The notes under the pieces were generated by a model. It saw only the letters and a program-made list of their open reading frames with translations, made no database searches and was not told the DNA's origin. The translations under genes were made by a program, and so were the position numbers. Of a stretch of 43,806 nt of DNA, positions 31,005-38,211 are shown piece by piece. Source of the DNA: Saprospiraceae bacterium UBA6168 (GTDB taxonomy: Bacteria; Bacteroidota; Bacteroidia; Chitinophagales; Saprospiraceae); contig DIUC01000076.1 of the NCBI GenBank assembly GCA_002435785.1, positions 1 to 43,806 of the forward strand. Reading direction: 5' to 3'. Position 1 is the stretch's first letter. Every line of letters begins with the position of its first letter.

Positions 31005-33299
31005 TTATTGTTTTACGTATTTCGAAATTTTGTGAAACAGTTCAGTTGGCTCAAAGGGCTTCAGTACAAAGTCGTCCATACCGTACTCTTTGTATTTTCC
31101 ATCTTTGGCTACATGGGCGTGGGCGGTCATGGCAAGTATTATCATGTTGGCGCGGTCGGGGGGGAAGGAGTCACGGATGATTTTGGTGGCTTCGTAGCCG
31201 TCCATTACGGGCATTTGAATGTCCATCAGCACGATGTCGTATTCGTGTTCTCGGAGCAGGTCGAGTGCGGCTTGGCCGTCATCGGCAATGGTGATTTTAA
31301 TGCCTTCCCATTTTCGCTCCAGCGTTTTGCGGGCCACGAGCTGGTTCATTTTGTGGTCTTCGACCAAAAGGAGGCTGAACTTGGCGTCCGCAGGAAGTTC
31401 AAAAACTGGAACTTGCGGTCCTTCGCTGCTCGGAGCAAGCTCCTCGGTCGTTTCAAAAATAAGGTCAAAGAAAAATGTGGAGCCTTGTCCGTATGAGCTG
31501 GTGGCACCTATCTTACCGCCTTGCAGTTCTACGAGGTTTTTGCAAATGGAAAGCCCCAGCCCTGTGCCCTCGTACACCCGGTCTTTGCGGAGTATCCGGG
31601 TGAAGGTCTCGAATATCGCCTCGATTTTGTCTTCCGAAATGCCGATACCAGTATCCTGCACCATGAACTTGAGCTGCACGCTGGACCCGATGTCGTGCAG
31701 TTTTTCGATGAAAATCTTCACAAATCCCCCGTCAGTGAATTTTATTGCGTTTCCGACGAGGTTGAAAAGCACTTGGTTCAAGCGGAGCTTGTCGCCACTG
31801 ATGTAAAGAGGCACATCGGGTGCGATGATTACTTGCAGGTAAATGTCCTTTTCTTCTGCCTTGTACTGCATTACGCTGGCGAGGTTGTTCACCAGTTCGG
31901 CCAGGTCAAAGGGCATGTTCTCGAACACCACTTTACCATTCTGGATGGCGCTGATTTCGAGGATGTCATTCACGATGCCCAGCAGCATTTCCGAGGAGTT
32001 CTTGATGTTCTGCACAAGGCCCTGCTGCTCCTCGGCCAGGTTCATCTGCGCAAGGAGGTTGCTCATGCCAAAGATGGCATTCATTGGGGTACGCATTTCG
32101 TGGCTGATGCTGGCGAGGAACTGCTCCTTCATTTGGGTGCCCTGCCGGGCGAGGTCCCTGGCCTTTCGTATTTTTTCGGCCTGCCGAAGCTCTGTCACAT
32201 CGCGCAGGATGCAGTTGTAGCCAATGAAATCATCGGTGACGACGATAGTGGCAGTCATCATGCATTCCCTGACTTCCATGTTCTTATGGGCAATGTTGAT
32301 ATCAAAGTCCTTGACGGCTTTATGGGCTTTCAATTTCAACAAGAACTCGTTCTTCCGCTCCCGAGGATAGTATAATTGGAAGGTGTCGTTCATAGCAAGC
32401 AACTCTTCCCTTGTGTAGCCAAATACATCTTCCGTAGCTTGGTTGAAGTCAATGAACTTGCCGCTGAAAGTGCAGATGAACAGTGCGTCTTTGGACTGGG
32501 TGAAAATCTCTTGATAGCGCTCCCGGCTCTTTACCACTTCCTGTTCTGCAAGTTTGCGATCGGTAATGTCCTGAATGATGCCTTGGTAAACGAGGTCGTT
32601 GTTTTCGTCATAACGCAGTTGGCACTGTACCGAAACGTAACGGTATGCACCCCCTGCCTGCTTTATTTTCAAGTCCTGTTTTACACTCCCGCTGATGGTC
32701 ACCTCGTCATGGATCGCTTTAAGCGCCTGAAGCGGACAATCCGATACTAAGGGCTGTACTGTCACGAGCCTATCCGCTGTATGCCCAAATATCCTGAAAA
32801 ACTCATCCGTGCCGTTGAGGGTTTCGGTGTCGGGGAAGTACTCCCAAGTGCCAATGTTTGCAATCCGCTGGGTCTCTTCCAAGCGCTTGAGCACCTTGGT
32901 GCGCTCAATGGAAAAGCGCAGCGACTTGGCCAATAGTTCGGAGTCGAAAGCTCCTTTTACTAAAAAGTCTTGCGCCCCGGCCTTTACGGCGCGCAGGCCC
33001 ATTTCCTTGTCGGCAAAGCCAGTGAGCACGATGATGTTTTTCTGTGGGAATTTTGCCAGTAGCCGCTCCAGCGTCTCGAAGCCGCGGCTGTCGGGTAGGG
33101 TAAGGTCAAGCAGGATGGCAGCGAACTCTTCGGTGGACTCAAGCGTGGCAATGGCATCGGCCAGCGTGACCTTGTTGACGACCTCGCAATTTTGCAAATC
33201 AGACTCCAATAGGTAAATTTCTACCAGCCGTGCATCGCCGGGATTGTCCTCTACCAAAAGGACTTTGTTTGTGGACACGCGTGCAGAATTTGTAACCAT
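31005..33299 (-). CDS. Hybrid sensor histidine kinase, REC-PAS-PAS-HK-REC
   Basis: This is a 764-residue soluble two-component protein. The order is: N-terminal receiver (about 10-125; VLLVEDNPGD, phospho-Asp65 in LLDLTLPD), two PAS domains (about 140-250 and 260-370), a kinase core with His400 in ASISHEMRTPMNAIFG, N box LFNLVGNAIKF (511-521), DTGIGIS (549-555) and GTGLGLS (578-584), and a C-terminal receiver with Asp693 in LMDIQMPVMDG. No membrane segment is seen, so the signal is probably cytosolic or a PAS ligand. The receiver at the N-terminus is unusual and could make it a target as well as a source of phosphate. The HPt gene follows by 3 bp. Confidence 0.92.
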   Translation of the reverse strand: MVTNSARVSTNKVLLVEDNPGDARLVEIYLLESDLQNCEVVNKVTLADAIATLESTEEFAAILLDLTLPDSRGFETLERLLAKFPQKNIIVLTGFADKEMGLRAVKAGAQDFLVKGAFDSELLAKSLRFSIERTKVLKRLEETQRIANIGTWEYFPDTETLNGTDEFFRIFGHTADRLVTVQPLVSDCPLQALKAIHDEVTISGSVKQDLKIKQAGGAYRYVSVQCQLRYDENNDLVYQGIIQDITDRKLAEQEVVKSRERYQEIFTQSKDALFICTFSGKFIDFNQATEDVFGYTREELLAMNDTFQLYYPRERKNEFLLKLKAHKAVKDFDINIAHKNMEVRECMMTATIVVTDDFIGYNCILRDVTELRQAEKIRKARDLARQGTQMKEQFLASISHEMRTPMNAIFGMSNLLAQMNLAEEQQGLVQNIKNSSEMLLGIVNDILEISAIQNGKVVFENMPFDLAELVNNLASVMQYKAEEKDIYLQVIIAPDVPLYISGDKLRLNQVLFNLVGNAIKFTDGGFVKIFIEKLHDIGSSVQLKFMVQDTGIGISEDKIEAIFETFTRILRKDRVYEGTGLGLSICKNLVELQGGKIGATSSYGQGSTFFFDLIFETTEELAPSSEGPQVPVFELPADAKFSLLLVEDHKMNQLVARKTLERKWEGIKITIADDGQAALDLLREHEYDIVLMDIQMPVMDGYEATKIIRDSFPPDRANMIILAMTAHAHVAKDGKYKEYGMDDFVLKPFEPTELFHKISKYVKQ

Positions 33300-33379
33300 A
33301 TTGAGTTATCGTTGGGGGATAACCTGAGAACGGACATTGCGAAAGACTGTCTGGCGCTTAGCAACAAAGGTTTTTAGCG

Positions 33380-33766
33380 TTAGGTTGGGTGGAGTTCAGG
33401 GCTTTCTTCTTCTGGTGTGTTATTTTTAGGCAGAAAAATGAAGTTGGCCCCCAGCTCGCTTAAAGCGAACAAACACAAGTCCTCTGGGTGCGAACGGTAG
33501 AGCAATTGGAAATCTTCCACTTTTTCCTCTGCGATTATTTGTTTGGTGACGAACTCCTCAAGGGTTGAGGCATTGACAGACCAACTGCCCCGAACCACCT
33601 CCCTATCCACGATATTTATGCCAATATCCACAATGTTCTGGTGAATAACGAAAATTGGGAACTTGGACACATCCTGGTCCTGGATAACTTCTGCGGCCTG
33701 CGACAGTATATTCTTGTACCCAGATAGTTCTTTTTCAAGCTGTTTGTACAGTGGCGTTTTGTTCAT
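33380..33766 (-). CDS. Hypothetical protein, possibly part of the two-component unit
   Basis: This 128-residue protein is not one I recognise. It is soluble, acidic at its end (PEEESPELHPT), and mostly mixed alpha/beta with the block QDQDVSKFPIFVIHQN and a run LCLFALSELGANFIFLPK. It lies on the same strand 80 bp upstream of the hybrid kinase and might be co-transcribed, but the gap is long enough to hold a promoter. No metal site or catalytic motif is visible. The start at 33766 gives MNKTPLYKQLEKE, a typical N-terminus. Confidence 0.7.
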   Translation of the reverse strand: MNKTPLYKQLEKELSGYKNILSQAAEVIQDQDVSKFPIFVIHQNIVDIGINIVDREVVRGSWSVNASTLEEFVTKQIIAEEKVEDFQLLYRSHPEDLCLFALSELGANFIFLPKNNTPEEESPELHPT

Positions 33767-33792
33767 GCTGTGAAAATGAGTATTTTATTCCG

Positions 33793-33825
33793 CTTGGGCT
33801 TAATTTCTTTTTCACCTTACCTTTG
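33793..33825 (+). promoter_or_regulatory. Promoter of the PurF-like gene
   Basis: TACCTTTG at 33818-33825 matches the Bacteroidetes -7 consensus. CTTG at 33793-33796 lies 21 nt before it, at the spacing of a -33 element. The start codon is 61 bp further on. This is the clearest promoter in the window. Confidence 0.65.
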
Positions 33826-33886
33826 CGGCCTGTTGGTGGCAGATTGCTAAAAGCGAAATACCAAAAGCCAACATACAACTGCAAAA

Positions 33887-35779
33887 ATGAGCGATTTTAT
33901 CAAACACGAGTGCGGCATCGCAATGATTCGCCTGCTACAGCCCCTAAATTATTACGTCGAGAAGTACGGCACTGCCCTTTATGGCATCAACAAGCTGCAC
34001 CTTTTGATGGAAAAACAGCGCAATAGGGGTCAAGACGGTGCTGGTATTGCCACTGTCAAATTGGACAGCCGCCCCGGCACCAAGCTCATTCACCGCAAGC
34101 GTTGCAGTGGAAGCAACTCCATACAGACCATCTTCGAGGAGGTGTACGACAACTTCAACCACCTCAAAAAAAGCCAACTCAAAGATGCCGTCTGGCTCAA
34201 GGAGAACACCCCCTTCACCGGGGAACTGATGCTCGGTCACCTCCGCTATGGTACCCACGGCGCCAACAGTGTCAAGAACGTGCATCCCTTTATCCGAAAG
34301 AGCAACTGGATACACCGTACCCTCGTCATTGCTGGCAACTTCAACCTGACCAACGTGGACGAACTCTTCAAGGAGCTCGTCGAGCTTGGCCAATACCCCA
34401 TGGAGCAGACCGACACCGTCACCGTGCTCGAAAAAATCGGCCACTTCCTCGACGACGAGGTGCAGCGCCTATATACTTGGCACAAGCCCGACGGCCTCTC
34501 CGACCTCGAAATCAACGAACTAATCTTCGACAACCTGGATGTGCAGCGTATGCTCCAGCGAGCCACCAGGCACTTCGACGGCGGTTACGCCATGGCCGGC
34601 ATGATTGGGCATGGCGACGCCTTTGTCATGCGTGACCCCAATGGCATCCGGCCCGCTTTCTATTACCAGGACGACGAAGTGGTGGTGGTCACGTCCGAGC
34701 GGCCACCTATCCAGACGGCGTTCGACGTGCATTTCTCCAAAATAAAAGAGATAAAACCCGGTCACGCCCTCATCATTAAGCGCAACGGAACCGTCAGCGA
34801 GCTGCCTTTTTCAGACCCCGCCGAACGAAAATCCTGCTCCTTCGAGCGGATTTATTTTTCCCGAGGCAACGACCGGGACATTTATACCGAGCGCCAGCAG
34901 CTCGGCGAGCAACTGACAACCGCCGTGCTCGAAGCGGTGGACTACGACATTGAGCGCACCGTTTTTTCTTTTGTGCCAAACACTGCCGAAAGCGCCTTTT
35001 TCGGATTGGTAAAAGGCATCGAAAAACGCCTGAACGACATCAAGGCCCAGAAAATCAAAGACCTTGGTGAAAACCCCTCCACCGAAGCACTCCAGAAAAT
35101 ATTGGCTCTCACACCACGCGTCGAGAAATTGGTGCACAAGGATGCCAAGCTCCGCACTTTCATTGCCGACGACAATTCCCGCGACACGATGGTTACCCAC
35201 GGGTACGATGTTACCTACGGCCTCGTCCGAAACGAAGAAGACACCCTCGTGTTGATGGACGACAGCATCGTGCGGGGTACCACGCTGAAGGAGAGCATCA
35301 TCCGAATTGCTGCCCGTCTGCGACCAAAGAAAATCATCATCGTGAGCAGCGCCCCGCAAATACGGTATCCCGACTGCTACGGCATTGACATGTCCAAGAT
35401 GAAGGACTTCGTGGCTTTCCGTGCCCTCGTCGAGCTGCTCAAGGATACCCACCAAATGCACCTTCTCGACGAAACCTACGAGCGCTGCAAGGCACAGCTC
35501 GACTTGCCGAAGGAAGAAATGAAGAACGAAGTGCAGGCCCTCTATGCCCATTTCACCGATGACGAAATCAGCCGGAAAATCGCTGAAATCGTTACGCCAA
35601 AAGGCATCACGCCCAAGGTGGAGGTCATCTACCAAAGCCTCGAAGGCCTGCACAACGCCTGTCCCAACCACCTCGGTGACTGGTATTTCTCCGGCAACTT
35701 CCCTACCCCCGGCGGCGTGAAGGTGGTGAACCGGGCCTTTGTCAATTACATGGAGGGGAAATATGAGAGAGCGTATTGA
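33887..35779 (+). CDS. purF: Amidophosphoribosyltransferase, long Bacteroidetes type
   Basis: It transfers the ammonia of glutamine onto PRPP to give 5-phosphoribosylamine, the first step of purine synthesis. The 630 residues are longer than E. coli PurF by about 125, with an extended glutaminase domain. The nucleophile is Cys9 (KHECGIAM); the first eight residues would be removed as a propeptide. Motifs: RNRGQDGAGI, GHLRYGTHG, a Gly-Asn (GNFNLTN) and the PRPP loop VLMDDSIVRGTT (about 452-463). The frame starts at 33887 with MSDFIKHEC. Bacteroidetes often carry both this long form and a short one; the short one is not in the window. A consensus promoter lies upstream. Confidence 0.9.
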   Translation: MSDFIKHECGIAMIRLLQPLNYYVEKYGTALYGINKLHLLMEKQRNRGQDGAGIATVKLDSRPGTKLIHRKRCSGSNSIQTIFEEVYDNFNHLKKSQLKDAVWLKENTPFTGELMLGHLRYGTHGANSVKNVHPFIRKSNWIHRTLVIAGNFNLTNVDELFKELVELGQYPMEQTDTVTVLEKIGHFLDDEVQRLYTWHKPDGLSDLEINELIFDNLDVQRMLQRATRHFDGGYAMAGMIGHGDAFVMRDPNGIRPAFYYQDDEVVVVTSERPPIQTAFDVHFSKIKEIKPGHALIIKRNGTVSELPFSDPAERKSCSFERIYFSRGNDRDIYTERQQLGEQLTTAVLEAVDYDIERTVFSFVPNTAESAFFGLVKGIEKRLNDIKAQKIKDLGENPSTEALQKILALTPRVEKLVHKDAKLRTFIADDNSRDTMVTHGYDVTYGLVRNEEDTLVLMDDSIVRGTTLKESIIRIAARLRPKKIIIVSSAPQIRYPDCYGIDMSKMKDFVAFRALVELLKDTHQMHLLDETYERCKAQLDLPKEEMKNEVQALYAHFTDDEISRKIAEIVTPKGITPKVEVIYQSLEGLHNACPNHLGDWYFSGNFPTPGGVKVVNRAFVNYMEGKYERAY

Positions 35780-35797
35780 GCCAGTTGGCTTCCGAGC

Positions 35798-36292
35798 TTA
35801 TTTGGCTGCCAATTGACTTTCCACCAACGTGTGCCATTTCGAAAGGAGCAACAATTGAAAGTTGAAAATGAAGCTGTTTTTTTCGCTGTAAAACTCCAGC
35901 AAAACCGGTGCTCCGTTCGCATCCTTCGGCGTCAATTCCAACCCAAGCAGTTCTATCACCTGTGAAATCTCCTTGTTGATGCTCACGCTTCTGCTCAAAT
36001 TGACCTTTTTGCAGCGGCTCATTTTCCGCAGGTCAATGAGTTGGTGCGAATCGTCAGCTCCATCGCTTCCTTCCTTGAACCACAGGAGCTTTCCCTCAGT
36101 TTTATCCAACCCCAGCCAGCGGTTGTCCCAACTGTCGCTGTCCGAAAAATTCAATTGGTATTGCAGCCGTAGCTTATTGGCCTTCTCTGCCCGTCCCCTT
36201 TTTTTCTTGTTTAATGACCATGCGACCAGCACAGTTGGAATGATGATAAGGGCCAATACAATGGCCACTGTGATGAAATTTGATACTTCCAT
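35798..36292 (-). CDS. Hypothetical membrane-anchored protein
   Basis: This is a 164-residue protein with one N-terminal membrane helix (about 7-26, ITVAIVLALIIIPTVLVAWSL) and a basic stop segment (NKKKRGRAEKANK), so the rest faces the cytosol. The C-terminal 110 residues (LIDLRKMSRCKKVNL and LLEFYSEKN strands) look like a small beta-rich domain of unknown family. The frame extends to 36376, but the ATG at 36292 begins the anchor. Its stop lies 18 bp from the convergent purF stop. Upstream is a GTCATTC/GAATGAC hairpin. No partner is evident. Confidence 0.75.
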   Translation of the reverse strand: MEVSNFITVAIVLALIIIPTVLVAWSLNKKKRGRAEKANKLRLQYQLNFSDSDSWDNRWLGLDKTEGKLLWFKEGSDGADDSHQLIDLRKMSRCKKVNLSRSVSINKEISQVIELLGLELTPKDANGAPVLLEFYSEKNSFIFNFQLLLLSKWHTLVESQLAAK

Positions 36293-36322
36293 TTTTGGAT
36301 TTTTTGCACGATTTACCTGCCA

Positions 36323-36339
36323 GTCATTCGCAGAATGAC
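36323..36339. repeat. GTCATTC hairpin before the hypothetical membrane gene
   Basis: GTCATTC-GCA-GAATGAC is a perfect 7-bp stem with a 3-nt loop. The word GTCATT is also part of the REP-like units. Whether this is a decayed copy of those or a separate operator is not clear. Confidence 0.4.
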
Positions 36340-36438
36340 CTTGGCATGGTGGATAAATGATGGGCACCGTGGCCACGCCAACAGTGCAATTGAATCAGTG
36401 GGGACAAAGGTCTCGTTCAGCCTTTGTGCAGCTTGTAA

Positions 36439-36807
36439 TTACCAGAACTGATGGAAGGGAAAAATGACATCGGTAGTGGAGAAACCGATGAGGAGGAACC
36501 GTGAAAGTTGGAAATAATGGAAGCCCGAAACACTTGGTGCGTTTAAAAAGAATGGCTTCGCAACTGCCCAAAAGATAGGCAGTTTAAACCCTGCTGAACC
36601 ATTGCCTTGGCAAGAAACCGCACTTTGCAACTGCTCTGTGAGGCAGTACAGCGGGATGCCATCCGAAGCAGGAACCAGCCAACTTTGGTCGTGACTGGGC
36701 ACTGGGGCAAGGTCTTGCTGAGTGGCCACATTATGCACTGCTCCCATGTTGGCGAGCGCCAACAATGCGATGCTCAGATAAGCGGCTATTTCACGTAGAA
36801 ATTTCAC
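36439..36807 (-). CDS. Small hypothetical exported protein, GTG start
   Basis: This is a possible 122-residue protein that opens with a signal peptide (KFLREIAAYLSIALLALANMG) and a mature part of no known family with two Cys. The only good start is GTG at 36807; ATGs at 36870 and inside the signal peptide are less fitting. CAACTTTG (36813-36820, minus strand) resembles a -7 box only 6 bp before the GTG, which would leave almost no leader. It lies 68 bp behind the DUF481 gene on the same strand. The case for a real gene rests on the signal peptide alone, so confidence is moderate. Confidence 0.45.
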   Translation of the reverse strand: MKFLREIAAYLSIALLALANMGAVHNVATQQDLAPVPSHDQSWLVPASDGIPLYCLTEQLQSAVSCQGNGSAGFKLPIFWAVAKPFFLNAPSVSGFHYFQLSRFLLIGFSTTDVIFPFHQFW

Positions 36808-36874
36808 GGGCGCAAAGTTGCGGAGAAAAAAGGGTAATGGCAACTGTCTGAAAATAGCAGGCAAGAGCATCCCC

Positions 36875-37636
36875 TCAAAATTTCCAGGTCAGGCCATTGA
36901 GCCAGGCATAGGTGTTCACGGGCGCATCAATGGGCAGTGCCTTGTCGGTTTGGAGCGTGAAGTCGGTGAAAAAACTGAGTTTTTTGCCCAATGGCGTGTC
37001 GAGCCGACACTCAGTGGCAAAGCGGTAGTTCTTCCACTCGGTGATTTGTGGTTGAAAGTAGGTTGTGCTGGCGAGCGTCACGCCCTGCCAGGGTCGAAAA
37101 GTAAAGGAAAGGTAGCTGCTGAGGCGATGCCAGTTGCGGTCGGCAGTTTTGTCAGTGAATTGGTTGTGCTCGAACAAGTAGGCAGCACCAAAATAAACCC
37201 TGTTTTTACCGGAAGAATCCTTGAAAACCCGGTAACGGAGGCCGCTACCCCCAAGTGCCCTCAATTCAATGAACAAAAGCCGATTGAACTGTATCTGCGA
37301 AAATGCTTCTACGGAAAGTGGATCGGTGAGCTTGCGATTGTAGCGCAGGTGCGCAAATCCGGCGTTGTTGAAGTCCTTGCCGCCTGCCCGCAGGAACCTG
37401 CTGTCCATCAGAAAAAGAAAGAGGTTTTTGCCTCGTTTGTGCTCTACTTGTGCGGCGGTGTTCAGTTGCAGCACTTCTTGTTGAACCTTTACGAGGCTGG
37501 CGCCAAAGCGGAGGTGCCCATACCAATGCACCGAGTCGTTCGTGCCAGTGATGCGCTGCTCTTCGATGTTGACGATTTGTGCGGCGAGCAGTGCTGGGAG
37601 CAGTACCAGGAATAAATGAATTACAACTTGCCTCAT
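36875..37636 (-). CDS. DUF481-family outer membrane protein
   Basis: This protein of 253 residues has a signal peptide (MRQVVIHLFLVLLPALLAAQ) and then alternating amphipathic strands ending in an aromatic residue (LNGLTWKF), as in outer membrane beta barrels. It matches the DUF481 (YdiY-like) pattern with FGASLVKVQQEVLQLN, a conserved DSRFLRAGGKDFNNAGF region and repeated aromatic/charged strands. No pore or enzyme function is established for this family. The frame is open to 37702, but the ATG at 37636 starts the signal peptide. Downstream is the rplS gene's terminator region; the two are on the same strand but separated by a hairpin. Confidence 0.8.
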   Translation of the reverse strand: MRQVVIHLFLVLLPALLAAQIVNIEEQRITGTNDSVHWYGHLRFGASLVKVQQEVLQLNTAAQVEHKRGKNLFLFLMDSRFLRAGGKDFNNAGFAHLRYNRKLTDPLSVEAFSQIQFNRLLFIELRALGGSGLRYRVFKDSSGKNRVYFGAAYLFEHNQFTDKTADRNWHRLSSYLSFTFRPWQGVTLASTTYFQPQITEWKNYRFATECRLDTPLGKKLSFFTDFTLQTDKALPIDAPVNTYAWLNGLTWKF

Positions 37637-37666
37637 TGCTTCGGTTGGGTTTTTGAAAAATACAAA

Positions 37667-37697
37667 ACGCCTTGCAAACCAATGGCTTGCAAGGCGT
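37667..37697 (-). terminator. Terminator behind rplS
   Basis: An 11-bp perfect stem (ACGCCTTGCAA at 37667-37677 with TTGCAAGGCGT at 37687-37697) with a 9-nt loop is followed on the minus strand by TTTTG and further T residues. It ends rplS transcription before the DUF481 gene. Confidence 0.8.
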
Positions 37698-37728
37698 CCC
37701 ACCCATATTGCGGGGAAACCCGTAATGA

Positions 37729-38106
37729 TTATCCCGCTACTGGAGCAGCAGCAACCCGAATGTACTTGCGCTCCTTGATACGTGCTTTTGCGCCGATGGC
37801 ATCCCGCAGGTAGTACAACCTTGAGCGGCGTACTTTGCCACGCTTCAGGATTTCAATCTCGGCAACGGCTGGCGAGGTGAACGGAAAAATCCGTTCCACG
37901 CCGATGCCACTGGAAATTTTGCGTACCGTGAAAGTTTTCGTAGCTCCTGTACCTTTTATTTGGATGACGTTGCCCTTGAATATCTGAATCCGCTCCTTGC
38001 TACCCTCGATGATGCGGTAGCTGACAGCGACAGCGTCGCCAGAACGGAACTTAGGGAAGTCTATTTTCTTTGCAAGTTGCTCTTGAACGTAATTGATGGC
38101 GTCCAT
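37729..38106 (-). CDS. rplS: 50S ribosomal protein L19
   Basis: L19 sits at the 30S/50S interface of the ribosome. At 125 residues it has the family core: RSGDAVAVSYRIIEGSKERIQIFKG, the ARIKERKY end and GIGVERIFPFTSP. The C-terminal tail adds an Ala/Pro stretch (RVAAAPVAG) not essential to the family. It is a single gene with a consensus -7 box at 38146-38153 on the minus strand and a terminator at 37667-37697. The usual rpsP-rimM-trmD neighbours are absent, which is typical of Bacteroidetes. Confidence 0.97.
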   Translation of the reverse strand: MDAINYVQEQLAKKIDFPKFRSGDAVAVSYRIIEGSKERIQIFKGNVIQIKGTGATKTFTVRKISSGIGVERIFPFTSPAVAEIEILKRGKVRRSRLYYLRDAIGAKARIKERKYIRVAAAPVAG

Positions 38107-38145
38107 TTTTATACTATTTATAGTTGTTGAATTTCAAAAGAGGCG

Positions 38146-38153
38146 CAAAAGTA
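38146..38153 (-). promoter_or_regulatory. -7 element of rplS
   Basis: On the minus strand this reads TACTTTTG, an exact match to TAnnTTTG, 40-47 bp before the rplS start codon. The region upstream (38154-38190) is rich in A/T runs. Confidence 0.6.
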
Positions 38154-38211
38154 AGCGTTTTTTTAACTTAAAAAGCTTTTTTTAAAAAAATATCAGACAA
38201 ACAAAGTTCTG

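Noticed and set aside
36818..37615. Plus-strand 265-codon ORF opposite the DUF481 gene
   Set aside because: The minus-strand frame has a signal peptide and DUF481 pattern. The plus-strand frame has neither and is a shadow.
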